Under the pieces are notes generated by a model. The model worked only from the letters and a program-made list of their open reading frames with translations. It was not told the origin of the DNA and ran no database searches. The position numbers and the translations under genes are program-made. 64,000 bases of DNA from Pseudomonadota bacterium (GTDB lineage Bacteria; Campylobacterota; Campylobacteria; Campylobacterales; Campylobacteraceae): contig PDPI01000022.1 in NCBI GenBank assembly GCA_002746565.1, positions 1 through 64,000 of the forward strand, given 5' to 3'. Every line of letters begins with the position of its first letter. Within the stretch, counting starts at the first letter, position 1. Below are positions 51,142 to 60,306 of the stretch, piece after piece.

Positions 51142-51902
51142 GAAAAAAGGCTTATGCTAAGGTAAATATTTTTTTAAAAATTGTTGGTAAGAGGGGGAAT
51201 TATCATGAGCTCTTATCAAGATTTATGAGGGTTGATAGTCTTTATGATGAACTTATCTTAAAAGAAAAGACAAGTAAGGATGAATTTGAATTGGTCGGTG
51301 ATTTTACCTGCGAATACGAAAACAACACCATAGTAAGGGCATATAAGGCCTTAAAACAAAGCGGCTTTGAAGAGCCATTAAAAAGCTTTTTTAAGGATAA
51401 AAGTTTACATGTGGAAAAAAATATTCCCTCCTTTGCGGGACTTGGCGGAGGAAGCAGTGATGGGGCTAGTTTTTTACTTTTATGCAATGAATCAATGGGG
51501 CTTGGATTGGGCAAAAATGAACTTGTAAATATCGGCTTAAAAGTCGGTGCTGATGTGCCATTTTTTATTCATGAGTATAAAAGTGCAAATGTTAAAGGCA
51601 TTGGCGACATAGTGGAAGAATTTGAAGAGGATTTGCTAGATTTTGAGATATTAACACCCCCCATACAATGTTCAACCGCTGAAGTTTTTAAAAATTTTTC
51701 AGCCAAATTTGACCTTGGAAATATAAATAAGGCTTGGCAAAACTGCTCATCAAAGGCATTGTTAGAAAATTTTGATGGCAAAAGTTTGAATGATTTGTGC
51801 AAAAGTGCCTTTGATCTATATCCAGCATTAAATGATTATTATAAAAAAGGCTATTTCATGAGTGGGAGTGGAAGCAGTATGTTTAGGATAAAAAATGGGT
51901 AA
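51138..51902 (+). CDS. ispE: 4-diphosphocytidyl-2-C-methyl-D-erythritol kinase
   Basis: A 254-residue GHMP kinase of the non-mevalonate isoprenoid pathway. It begins with [22 protein letters not shown], has the ATP-binding [15 protein letters not shown] glycine loop, and ends with the MSGSGSSMF motif. It overlaps truB by 4 nt and smpB by 8 nt. Confidence 0.95.
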   Translation: MRKKAYAKVNIFLKIVGKRGNYHELLSRFMRVDSLYDELILKEKTSKDEFELVGDFTCEYENNTIVRAYKALKQSGFEEPLKSFFKDKSLHVEKNIPSFAGLGGGSSDGASFLLLCNESMGLGLGKNELVNIGLKVGADVPFFIHEYKSANVKGIGDIVEEFEEDLLDFEILTPPIQCSTAEVFKNFSAKFDLGNINKAWQNCSSKALLENFDGKSLNDLCKSAFDLYPALNDYYKKGYFMSGSGSSMFRIKNG

Positions 51903-52359
51903 AACAATAGCAAGAAACAAAAAAGCTTTTCATGACTTTGAGATTTTAGAGACTTATGAGGCTGGCATAGAGCTTAAAGGAAGCGAGGTAAAGTCCATAC
52001 GAATGGGTAGAGTTAACCTAAAAGATAGCTATGTTCGAATAATAAAAGGCGAAGTTTTTTTGGTCGGTTCGCACATAAGTTACCTGCAGACGGCAAACCC
52101 CCTTTATCGCCCCGAAGAAAAGCGAGATAGGAAACTACTTTTACATCGCAAGGAGATTGACAAACTTTTTGGAAAAATCTCCCGTGATGGGCTAACTATG
52201 GTGGCTTTGAGTTTGTATTTGAGCGGTAAAAATAAAGTAAAAGTAAAAATCGCCCTAGCTCGTGGTAAAACCTTACATGATAAAAGGGAAACCCTAAAGC
52301 GAAAAGAAGCGGACAAAGAGGCTAAGATGGCGATGAAAAATTTTGCCAGGGGCGGTTAA
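51895..52359 (+). CDS. smpB: SsrA-binding protein SmpB
   Basis: A 154-residue tmRNA-binding protein for ribosome rescue. The segments [39 protein letters not shown] and the basic tail are typical of SmpB. The start is inside the ispE 3' end. Confidence 0.97.
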   Translation: MGKTIARNKKAFHDFEILETYEAGIELKGSEVKSIRMGRVNLKDSYVRIIKGEVFLVGSHISYLQTANPLYRPEEKRDRKLLLHRKEIDKLFGKISRDGLTMVALSLYLSGKNKVKVKIALARGKTLHDKRETLKRKEADKEAKMAMKNFARGG

Positions 52360-52404
52360 TTTTATATTTACGTCTAAAAATTATAATAAGAACAAAGGAT
52401 AAAA

Positions 52405-52998
52405 ATGAGATTTAGTTTACTTTTGATGATAGCCCTAGTTTTTAGTGCGTGTTCGGATAAGCCAAAAGAAGAGCAGCACTATATCGAAAAACTTTACAAA
52501 AGGGGTGATGTTATAGTTTTAAAAGGTGTTGAAGGCGGTGTTAAAAAGTTAAAAAGATTGGATAGGGGTTTTGAGATCGTGGGTGAGGAGGATAAGATTT
52601 TGATGCTTGATTTTTTTGGTACCTTTTGTCCCCCTTGCCAAAAAGAAGCGTCTGCCTTAACTGCTTTGCAGATAGATTTTAGCGATAAAATGACTATGAT
52701 AGGCTTAACAAGCTTTGAGGAAGTGAGTGATAAATATGTGGTGGAGAATTTTTCAAATAAGTATGGAGCCCATTATTTTATAGCAAATTCTAAAAAAAAT
52801 GCTCGCATCGCAAAGAGTGTTTTGGAAGATATTGCCTATTTAGATCCCATGCAATTGCCCTTTAAAGTGGTACTAAAAAATGGAAAATATCAAATCTTAA
52901 AGGATGTTTGGTATGGCAAGGATGATGGGAGATTTTACATAGGTGATGTGGGCATAAAAACCATAAGAGAAGATTTAGAAAAACTAATAGGAAAATAA
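52405..52998 (+). CDS. Thioredoxin-like lipoprotein (TlpA/ResA type)
   Basis: A 197-residue lipoprotein. The signal peptide ends in the lipobox FSAC (Cys16), and the thioredoxin-fold domain carries the redox motif CPPC in LDFFGTFCPPCQKEA, with the cis-Pro near LPFKVVL. It is predicted to work in periplasmic disulfide or cytochrome c maturation. The place between smpB and clpS matches Cj1106. A short gap at 52360-52404 contains a TATAATAAG -10-like box. Confidence 0.9.
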   Translation: MRFSLLLMIALVFSACSDKPKEEQHYIEKLYKRGDVIVLKGVEGGVKKLKRLDRGFEIVGEEDKILMLDFFGTFCPPCQKEASALTALQIDFSDKMTMIGLTSFEEVSDKYVVENFSNKYGAHYFIANSKKNARIAKSVLEDIAYLDPMQLPFKVVLKNGKYQILKDVWYGKDDGRFYIGDVGIKTIREDLEKLIGK

Positions 52999-53298
52999 AT
53001 GGCAACAAAAGAACAGGTAAAAAATAAAGAAAAATTAAAACTAGATGGGCCCTCCCGCTATAAGGTTGTGCTTTTAAACGATGATTATACGACTATGGAT
53101 TTTGTGATAGAAATCTTGATGAGCATTTTTGCCCTAAGTTCTGAAGAAGCAGTGGCTATCATGATGAAAATCCACGAAAAGGGTAAGGGAGTTTGTGGGA
53201 TATATCCCTATGAAATTGCTGAAACAAAGGCGATTCAAGTGGAGCAAACAGCAAGGGCGAATGGCTTTCCTTTAAGGGCTATTTTGGAAGAGGAGTAG
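52999..53298 (+). CDS. clpS: ATP-dependent Clp protease adaptor ClpS
   Basis: A 99-residue adaptor that delivers N-degron substrates to ClpA. The flexible N-terminal tail leads to SRYKVVLLNDDYTTMDFVIEIL with the family's NDDYT motif, and a helix carrying the MMKIHEKGKGVCGIYPYEIAE segment. It starts with the base after the previous stop. Confidence 0.96.
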   Translation: MATKEQVKNKEKLKLDGPSRYKVVLLNDDYTTMDFVIEILMSIFALSSEEAVAIMMKIHEKGKGVCGIYPYEIAETKAIQVEQTARANGFPLRAILEEE

Positions 53299-53301
53299 GA
53301 T

Positions 53302-55485
53302 TTGTTAGATAAGCATTTAGATAAGATTTTAAATCAAGCCCTCGAATTTGCTAGGGAAAATAAACATGAATATATAACCATTGAGCATATTTTTTATTGT
53401 TTGCTTTTAGAAGAAAGCATAGAAGAGATTATCACTTCATGTTATGGGGATGTTGGGCATTTGAAGTCAAATTTGAAAAAATATTTTAAAAAAAATTATA
53501 AGCTAGTAGATAAGGGAAATTATGAACCCTTTGAAACCATAGCTTTGAGCAGAACCATAGATAGGATGGTAAATCATGTAAGATCTGCCCATAAAAATCA
53601 AGCCAAGATAGAAGATTTACTAGTTGCTATCATGGATGAGGAGCATTCTTATTCTTGCCATCTTTTAAGCAATCAAGATATAAGTAAGCTTGATATCCTA
53701 GAGGCTATTACCAACCTAAAAACCCCGCATCTAGATCCAGAAAAAAAGGATAAAAAACAAGATTCTTTAAGTATTTATACAAGGGATTTGATAGGCGAAG
53801 CTAAGGATAAAAAGATAGACCCACTAATCGGCAGAGAACAAGAGGTTTCTAGAATGATTCAAATTTTGTGCCGCAGAAAAAAGAATAACCCCTTGCTTGT
53901 TGGAGAGCCAGGAGTTGGTAAAACTGCCATAGTTGAGGGTTTAGCCTTGATGGTTAGCGAAAAAAAAGTTCCAAAGGTTTTGGAAAATGTTAGTATTTAC
54001 GCCCTTGATATTGGCTCACTTTTGGCTGGAACAAAATATCGTGGGGATTTTGAAAAAAGACTTAAAAAAATCATAAATGAACTTGAAAAAATCGAAAACT
54101 CCATCATCTTCATAGATGAAATCCACACCATAGTAGGAGCAGGAAGTACAAGCGGGGGATCTATGGATTTGTCAAACCTTTTAAAGCCTTCCCTTGCATC
54201 TGGAAAAATCCGTTGCATAGGTGCTACAACCTACATGGAATATAGAAATTTTTTGGATAAAGATAAGGCACTTTCTCGCCGTTTTGCCAAGATAGATGTG
54301 GATGAACCAAGCTTAGAAGATACTTATAAGATACTTTTAGGACTTAAAGAGCATTATGAAAAACACCATGATATAAAATATCCAAATGAGGTTTTAAAAG
54401 CCTCAGTTAATTTGGCTAAAAAATATCTTCAAGATAGGTTTTTGCCCGATTCTGCCATAGATTTGATAGATGAGCTAGGAGCTTCTTTTAGGCTTTTAGA
54501 CAAGAAAAAATCAAAGGCAACAATGGCTGATTTGGAAAACACCCTAGCTAGGGTTGCAAATATTCCAAGCCGCCAAGTAAGTTCAAACGATACAGCCTTA
54601 CTTAAAGATTTACAAAGCAAATTAAAAAGCGAAGTTTTTGGGCAAAATGAAGCCATAGAAGAGCTTTGCAAGTCCATAAAACGCTCCCGTGCAGGTTTGG
54701 CAAACCCAAACTCTCCCATAGGAGTATTTTTATTTGCAGGTCCAACGGGAGTTGGAAAAACCGAGGTTTCAAAATCTTTAGCAAGAAATTTAGCCGTTAA
54801 TTTTGAAAGGTTTGATATGAGTGAGTACATGGAAAAACATGCCCTTTCACGATTAATCGGTGCACCTCCAGGATATGTGGGTTTTGAGGATGGAGGACAG
54901 CTTACAAAGTCCATAAGAAAGCATCCTTATAGTGTTTTATTGCTCGATGAAATCGAAAAAGCCCATGGGGATTTGATAAATGTTTTACTTCAAGTTTTTG
55001 ACAATGCAACCTTAACGGATAACAATGGAGAAAAAACTGATTTTAGAAATGTTATCATCATCATGACTTCAAATCTAGGAGCAAAAGAAACAAATCAAGT
55101 CGGCTTCCAAAAAGATAGCAGTTTTAGGGCAAATGAAGCTATCAAGGATTTTTTTAGTCCCGAATTTATAAATCGTCTTGATAAAATCGTCCACTTTAAA
55201 CCTCTTTCAAATTCCATCATGTTAAATGTGGTCCAAAAAATGATAAATGAACTACAAAACCAGTTAAAAGAGAAAAATATTACTATTAAAATTACCCAAA
55301 AAGCAAAGCAATACTTAGCCAAAAAAGGTTATAGTGATACTTTAGGAGCTAGGGTTATGGCTAGGGTCATAGGCGATGAGCTTAAAACCCCTTTGAGTGA
55401 TGAGATACTTTTTGGAAACTTAAAAAAGGGTGGAGTTGTAAAGATTGGTATAAAAAATGATAAATTGATTTTTAAATATGAGTGA
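53302..55485 (+). CDS. clpA: ATP-dependent Clp protease ATP-binding subunit ClpA
   Basis: A 727-residue Hsp100 unfoldase that feeds ClpP. There is an N-domain with the repeat motif, AAA-1 with GEPGVGKTAI and IIFIDEIHTIVGAG, and AAA-2 with GPTGVGKTEV and VLLLDEIEKAH, then a C-terminal domain with RVIGDELKTPL. The start is TTG after GAGGAGTAGGAT. It follows clpS by 3 nt. Confidence 0.96.
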   Translation: MLDKHLDKILNQALEFARENKHEYITIEHIFYCLLLEESIEEIITSCYGDVGHLKSNLKKYFKKNYKLVDKGNYEPFETIALSRTIDRMVNHVRSAHKNQAKIEDLLVAIMDEEHSYSCHLLSNQDISKLDILEAITNLKTPHLDPEKKDKKQDSLSIYTRDLIGEAKDKKIDPLIGREQEVSRMIQILCRRKKNNPLLVGEPGVGKTAIVEGLALMVSEKKVPKVLENVSIYALDIGSLLAGTKYRGDFEKRLKKIINELEKIENSIIFIDEIHTIVGAGSTSGGSMDLSNLLKPSLASGKIRCIGATTYMEYRNFLDKDKALSRRFAKIDVDEPSLEDTYKILLGLKEHYEKHHDIKYPNEVLKASVNLAKKYLQDRFLPDSAIDLIDELGASFRLLDKKKSKATMADLENTLARVANIPSRQVSSNDTALLKDLQSKLKSEVFGQNEAIEELCKSIKRSRAGLANPNSPIGVFLFAGPTGVGKTEVSKSLARNLAVNFERFDMSEYMEKHALSRLIGAPPGYVGFEDGGQLTKSIRKHPYSVLLLDEIEKAHGDLINVLLQVFDNATLTDNNGEKTDFRNVIIIMTSNLGAKETNQVGFQKDSSFRANEAIKDFFSPEFINRLDKIVHFKPLSNSIMLNVVQKMINELQNQLKEKNITIKITQKAKQYLAKKGYSDTLGARVMARVIGDELKTPLSDEILFGNLKKGGVVKIGIKNDKLIFKYE

Positions 55486-56170
55486 ATTTTTTGTACCCAA
55501 GTTAGATCCAAATTGCTATACCTTTTCCAAAGTTTCAGGTCATGAAGAAGTGGTCGCTTGGGGTGGGGATCTAAATCCAAATAGGCTAATAGCTGCTTAT
55601 AAAAGTGGTATTTTCCCATGGTTTAATGAAGATGATCCCATCTTGTGGTGGTGTCCTAACCCTAGATGCGTTTTGTTTTTAGAAGATATAAAAATCTCCA
55701 AAAGCCTAAAAAAAAGCTTAAAAAAATTTACCATAACCTACGATAAGGATTTTTCCTCAGTGATACGCCAATGCAGGCAGGTTAGATCAAGCAAAAATGA
55801 AGATACTTGGATAAGTAAAGACATGATAAAATCCTACGAAAGCCTACATAAAAGAGGTTTTGCCCACAGCGTTGAGACTTGGTATGAGGGCGAATTGGTA
55901 GGTGGACTTTATGGGGTTTGCATGGGTAAGATTTTTTGTGGCGAGAGTATGTTTAGTAAAAAAAGTGATGCATCTAAAGTTGCCCTTGTAAATTTAGTGC
56001 AAAAATTGCAAAAATTTGGTTTTGAATTGATAGATTGCCAAGTTTCAAACCCCCATCTTTTATCCCTAGGAGCAAAAGAAATCCCAAAAAAAGAGTTTCT
56101 AAAAAAGCTCCAAATTGCCATAAATCAACCAAGTGGATTTGATGAATTCTCTCAATTGGGAAATTTTTGA
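55478..56170 (+). CDS. aat: Leucyl/phenylalanyl-tRNA--protein transferase
   Basis: A 230-residue enzyme that adds Leu or Phe to N-terminal Arg/Lys, making the N-degrons recognised by ClpS-ClpA. The motifs GGDLNPNRLIAAYKSGIFPWF, PILWWCPNPRCVLF and GGLYGVCMGKIFCGESMFS are typical. Its overlap with clpA by 8 nt groups the whole N-end rule pathway (clpS-clpA-aat) in one operon. Confidence 0.96.
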   Translation: MSEFFVPKLDPNCYTFSKVSGHEEVVAWGGDLNPNRLIAAYKSGIFPWFNEDDPILWWCPNPRCVLFLEDIKISKSLKKSLKKFTITYDKDFSSVIRQCRQVRSSKNEDTWISKDMIKSYESLHKRGFAHSVETWYEGELVGGLYGVCMGKIFCGESMFSKKSDASKVALVNLVQKLQKFGFELIDCQVSNPHLLSLGAKEIPKKEFLKKLQIAINQPSGFDEFSQLGNF

Positions 56171-56233
56171 TGTTTTATAAAACTATTTAACTAACTTATG
56201 TTAAAATACAAAAAATAAATTTTAAGGAAGAAA

Positions 56234-57436
56234 ATGTATCTTTTTACATCAGAAATTGTAAGTGCTGGTCATCCAGATAAATGTGCGGATATTATATCTG
56301 ATACTATAGTGGATGAATACATAAAAAATGACCCAAATTCAAGGGTTGCTAGTGAAGTTTTTGTGGCTGGAAAACATGTTATTATAGGTGGGGAGGTTAG
56401 TTCCAAGCTTGAACTTAGTCAGAAAGATTATGAAGATTTGGTTAAAAAAGCTCTAATTCGTATAGGATATACGGGCGATGGTGGTTTTACGCGAAAGCAG
56501 TGTTTGCATCCAGATGATGTGAAAGTTCAAGTTTTGTTAAATCAGCAAAGTCCAGACATTAACCAAGGCGTTGACCAAGAAAGTGGTGAGATAGGTGCGG
56601 GAGATCAGGGTATTATGTTTGGTTTTGCAACGGATGAGACGGAAAATTTTATGCCCTCAGCCATAAGCTATGCTAGGATGATTTGCGATAAGGTTTATGC
56701 TTATGCCCTAGAAAATAAGGATTTGCTTGGCGTTGATATAAAAACCCAAGTTACCATTGATTATGGTACAAAGGAAAATTTTGAAGAATGCCGTCCACAA
56801 AAAATCCACACCATAGTCGTTTCGGCCCCATCTAATGAAAATTTAGATATCAAAGAAGTTAGAAAGATTATAAAAGGCTTGATAGATACTTCCGGGCTTC
56901 CAAGTAAGCTTTATGATCCAGATAATACCATCATTCACATTAATCCAACGGGTAGATATGTAAACCATAGTTCCTTGCACGATAGTGGTTTGACAGGTCG
57001 AAAACTCATAGTCGATAGCTTTGGTGGATATTCTCCAATCGGAGGCGGGGCACAATCTAGCAAGGATTATACAAAGGTTGATAGAAGTGGACTTTATGCA
57101 GCCCGCTGGATAGCAAAACATATAGTCGCAGCAGGGTTAGCAAAAAAATGCATAGTTCAGCTTAGCTACGCCATCGGAGTTGCAAAACCAGTTTCGCTTT
57201 CAGTCGATACTATGGGGACTTATACTTGCTTGAATGATGATGAATTGTCAGATTTTGTTATGAAAACTTTTAAGCTAACCCCAAAATGGATAACCGATAA
57301 ATTTGGTTTAGATAAACCTAGTAAAGATACTTTTTGGTATGCGAATGTTGCTTCTTACGGACAGGTTGGAAAGGATTCTTATCCTTGGGAAAAGCTAGAT
57401 GAGATAGAGCTTTTTAAAAATCTCAAAAAGGCATAA
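56234..57436 (+). CDS. metK: S-adenosylmethionine synthase
   Basis: A 400-residue enzyme. Signatures include SEIVSAGHPDKCADIISD, GAGDQGIMFGFATDET (ATP-binding) and GGGAQSSKDYTKVDRSGLYAARW. It makes SAM from methionine and ATP. In C. jejuni I recall it adjacent to lnt and sstT; here two lipoprotein genes separate it from lnt. Confidence 0.97.
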   Translation: MYLFTSEIVSAGHPDKCADIISDTIVDEYIKNDPNSRVASEVFVAGKHVIIGGEVSSKLELSQKDYEDLVKKALIRIGYTGDGGFTRKQCLHPDDVKVQVLLNQQSPDINQGVDQESGEIGAGDQGIMFGFATDETENFMPSAISYARMICDKVYAYALENKDLLGVDIKTQVTIDYGTKENFEECRPQKIHTIVVSAPSNENLDIKEVRKIIKGLIDTSGLPSKLYDPDNTIIHINPTGRYVNHSSLHDSGLTGRKLIVDSFGGYSPIGGGAQSSKDYTKVDRSGLYAARWIAKHIVAAGLAKKCIVQLSYAIGVAKPVSLSVDTMGTYTCLNDDELSDFVMKTFKLTPKWITDKFGLDKPSKDTFWYANVASYGQVGKDSYPWEKLDEIELFKNLKKA

Positions 57437-57437
57437 A

Positions 57438-57758
57438 ATGAAAAAATTACTTTTAGTCCTAATGGCGCTTATTTTTACCCTAGGTTGTTCTGTAAATAAT
57501 CCTAGCAGAACTGAAACTATAAAATTTATAGGTCAATACGATAAAAATATACGTGTAAGATTAAGTTCAAAGGACCATTTCCAAACAGCCCTTATGAGCG
57601 ATCATTTAGGCAATAAATATAAGCTCAAAAATGCTGTTAGCGGAAGTGGAGTTAGGCTTGCAAATGAAGATGGAGTTGAAATTCATTTTAAAAGAGGTGA
57701 GGGAATTTTACGTTTAGGAAAGGGAAAAAAGGATATTTTTCTAAGATATAAAGAGTAG
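57438..57758 (+). CDS. MliC-like lipoprotein (candidate C-type lysozyme inhibitor)
   Basis: A 106-residue lipoprotein with lipobox TLGC (Cys17). The C-terminal half (KLKNAVSGSGVRLANEDGVEIHFKRGEGILRLG) matches the MliC family's SGAGARYxxxxxxFxxKGxEAxL pattern. The family blocks host lysozyme. Disulfide cysteines usual in MliC are not seen, so activity is uncertain. It starts 1 nt after the metK stop. Confidence 0.75.
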   Translation: MKKLLLVLMALIFTLGCSVNNPSRTETIKFIGQYDKNIRVRLSSKDHFQTALMSDHLGNKYKLKNAVSGSGVRLANEDGVEIHFKRGEGILRLGKGKKDIFLRYKE

Positions 57759-57805
57759 ATTTGTTTGTACTTTTTTAGATGCAGATTATTAAGAGGAGGT
57801 GAATT

Positions 57806-58699
57806 ATGAAAAAAGCGTTTTTTTATGCCTTGTTAGGCTTATTTTTTATCTCTTGTGGTGGCGGAAGTGGTGGAAGCAACCATTTTTCAAAACCAAAATG
57901 TTGTAATAACATCATAAAAAGCGGCAGCTTGATTGAAAAAGATTATGCTCCTTTAGCCCAAATGTCAAAAACCATAAAGGTTATAAAAACCAAATCTGAG
58001 CTTGATAGGTATTTTTCTTTTATAGGGGATGAAAAAAGTCCACAAATAGATTTTACCAAAAGCCAGGTTTTAGCTATTTTTATGGGATCTAAAACCACTG
58101 GTGTTTATTCTTTAAATATTAAAGGAATTGATGAACAAAATAATATTTACATAGAAAATAAACTTCAAAGTCATGATTGTAAGGTTACTGCTGATATGGC
58201 TTATCCCTATGCTCTTGTAAAATATCCAAAACCACAAAGCGATTCAAAAGAGTTAGCTATAAAAGAAAGTTATATTCACACCGATACAGGAGGGGGTTGC
58301 CCTGAAATTTATGTAATTCCATTTAAGGTTCAATTTGAAGATATATCTGGCTTTGAAAGCTCACTAGGGAAAAGTAAAAATTTTGGAGTTATAAGACGCA
58401 AAGAAAGATTTGATGAGGTTTTTATTGGCAGTGAGAAACCTAGTGTTGATTTTGAAAAAGAAACTATCATCTATGCCCATTTAGGAACCTTTTCTAGGGC
58501 CGGACATGATATAAAGATAGATAAAATTATGCGAGAGGAAGAGTATACAAAGGTTTATATAAAAAGTTATTATTTGGATAAAACTTGCCCTTCAGCTTTG
58601 GTAATTACAAGCCCTAAGGTTTTTGTTAAGATTCCTAAAAAAGATAGTTATAATATTATTTTTGAGGAAGAAAAAGACATCGTAAGATGCGCAATATAA
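57806..58699 (+). CDS. Lipoprotein with two PrcB-like domains
   Basis: A 297-residue lipoprotein with lipobox FISC (Cys17) and a GGGSGGS spacer. Two halves (about 55-170 and 180-297) each resemble the PrcB C-terminal domain: a helix, QVLAIFMGSKTTGVYSLNI with IENKLQSHD and PYALVKYPK in the first; TIIYAHLGTFSRAGHDIKI with SPKVFVKIPK in the second. The first also has cysteine pairs and the repeat looks like an internal duplication. Function unknown. AAGAGGAGGTGAATT precedes the ATG. It ends 3 nt before lnt on the other strand. Confidence 0.72.
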   Translation: MKKAFFYALLGLFFISCGGGSGGSNHFSKPKCCNNIIKSGSLIEKDYAPLAQMSKTIKVIKTKSELDRYFSFIGDEKSPQIDFTKSQVLAIFMGSKTTGVYSLNIKGIDEQNNIYIENKLQSHDCKVTADMAYPYALVKYPKPQSDSKELAIKESYIHTDTGGGCPEIYVIPFKVQFEDISGFESSLGKSKNFGVIRRKERFDEVFIGSEKPSVDFEKETIIYAHLGTFSRAGHDIKIDKIMREEEYTKVYIKSYYLDKTCPSALVITSPKVFVKIPKKDSYNIIFEEEKDIVRCAI

Positions 58700-58702
58700 T
58701 AG

Positions 58703-60043
58703 TTAAAAATCAGTTCTAGCATGCAAAATGTCAAATTCTTTTAAGAAATCAAAGAGTATGGGGTTTTGTTTAGGATAGATTATCTCACTTTTTGAACCAT
58801 TTACGCTGTGGTAGATGGTTGTGTGGTTTAGGTTTGCATTTAGCAAGAGCAAAAGATGTTGTATAAGTGGCTCAAAAGAAGGGGTAAACCAAGCATTATT
58901 TGACATGGCTATCATGAATTTTGGTTTGTTTTTGTAAAGTAGAGAGGTTGTGGCCTCAAAACAGATAGCATTTCTTATATTTATGCCTTTTATCTGATAA
59001 TCCTGGGGGTTTTTTGCTGTGGAAAAATCTTCGGCTCCTTCGTAAAAAATTTCATTTATCCACTTTTTTAAGAAATTTGGCATGGGTATTTCTTCGCCAA
59101 AGGGAACTAGGATTACTTTATGAAAGATGCTTGTTTTTCCGTCTGCAAATACATAAGTTGAATTATAAAACTTTTTATTTTCATAGGTTAGAGCACCTGT
59201 GATGATTGTGATTTTTTGGGATTTTTTTTCTAGCATATCCATTAGCTTTGGTATGCGATTTAGAAAAAGCGTGAAGGCGCTTTCTGGGAAGATTATTATT
59301 TCTTTTTTCTCTTTTATGGCTTGGTTGATTTTTTGTATATTTTCTCTTACAAATTGGCTTGTCAATTCCTTTTTCCACTTATCCTCTTGGGGAATTTGGC
59401 TGTTTATGAGGGAGATGGAAAATGGCAATTGGTTTTTGGCTAGATCTACTTTAGTATTTAAGCTAAAAAGTAAAAAAACCACAGCAAAAAGTTTTTTATA
59501 TCCTTTTAGGGTGGACAAACAAAGCACAAAAAATATAAAAGCAAATAAACTAATATAATCAAGCCCAAAGGGAGTATTTAAAAGCAAAAGTCTAAAATCA
59601 AGCCAATTAAATCCAAAAGGAGGCAAAAAACTCACAAAAGCGACCAGCAAAAAAGCCCTAATCCAAGTATTTTTGACCACAAGCGAGGGTAAAAGAAATA
59701 TAAATCCGTATCCAAGGGCTATAAATAGGCAAGCCACTGGAAAAAGATAGGCAAAACCATAATAAATAAAACTAAAACCTATCCAATAAAACCAAAAAAG
59801 TCCCACAAAAAACCCGCTAAAAAACCAAACGGGAGACTTTTCTTTAAATAGGATGTAAAAGCCGATTATAGGCATTGGAGTATAAAAAAAAGGATTTTGC
59901 AATCCAAAATGATGAAAAACTAAAAAAACTGATAGAAAAATTCCTACAAAAAAGCCTTTTATTATATTTAAAGTGGTAAAATAATCCCTTACAAAATTTT
60001 TAACAAAGGAAAGACATGCAAAACGGAGATTTGATAAGTTCAC
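58703..60043 (-). CDS. lnt: Apolipoprotein N-acyltransferase
   Basis: A protein of about 446 residues that N-acylates the lipoprotein cysteine. There are about six to eight N-terminal membrane segments, then a carbon-nitrogen hydrolase domain with the catalytic triad visible as Glu in FPESAF, Lys in IFHKVILVPFGE and Cys in NAICFEATT. The 5' end overlaps the divergent yajC start. The ORF track starts at GTG 60061; I prefer GTG 60043, which has AAGGGG five bases upstream. A start within the TM region cannot be excluded. Confidence 0.88.
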   Translation of the reverse strand: MNLSNLRFACLSFVKNFVRDYFTTLNIIKGFFVGIFLSVFLVFHHFGLQNPFFYTPMPIIGFYILFKEKSPVWFFSGFFVGLFWFYWIGFSFIYYGFAYLFPVACLFIALGYGFIFLLPSLVVKNTWIRAFLLVAFVSFLPPFGFNWLDFRLLLLNTPFGLDYISLFAFIFFVLCLSTLKGYKKLFAVVFLLFSLNTKVDLAKNQLPFSISLINSQIPQEDKWKKELTSQFVRENIQKINQAIKEKKEIIIFPESAFTLFLNRIPKLMDMLEKKSQKITIITGALTYENKKFYNSTYVFADGKTSIFHKVILVPFGEEIPMPNFLKKWINEIFYEGAEDFSTAKNPQDYQIKGINIRNAICFEATTSLLYKNKPKFMIAMSNNAWFTPSFEPLIQHLLLLLNANLNHTTIYHSVNGSKSEIIYPKQNPILFDFLKEFDILHARTDF

Positions 60044-60306
60044 TTTTACCCCTTGTCGCACTATTTGCGATATTTTATTTTTTGGTTATAAGACCACAAC
60101 AAAAACAGGCTAAAGAGCACAAAGCTATGATAGAAGCCCTAAAAAAGGGTGATAAGATCATAACAAATGGCGGAATTATCTGCGAAGTGGTAAAACCTGA
60201 GGAAGATTTTATCAAAGTTAAGCTTAATGATGATGTAGTTGTTAAGATTTCTCGCGAATATGTTGCAAAGAAAATCAATAAAATAGAGAGCGAGAAAAAT
60301 GGGTAA
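60016..60306 (+). CDS. yajC: Preprotein translocase subunit YajC
   Basis: A 96-residue single-pass membrane protein with the TM segment LLPLVALFAIFYFLVIRPQQKQAKEH and a cytoplasmic domain with GDKIITNGGIICEVV. Part of the SecDF-YajC complex. AAAGGAAAGAC precedes the ATG. It overlaps secD by 8 nt, and its 5' end overlaps lnt on the other strand. Confidence 0.96.
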   Translation: MQNGDLISSLLPLVALFAIFYFLVIRPQQKQAKEHKAMIEALKKGDKIITNGGIICEVVKPEEDFIKVKLNDDVVVKISREYVAKKINKIESEKNG

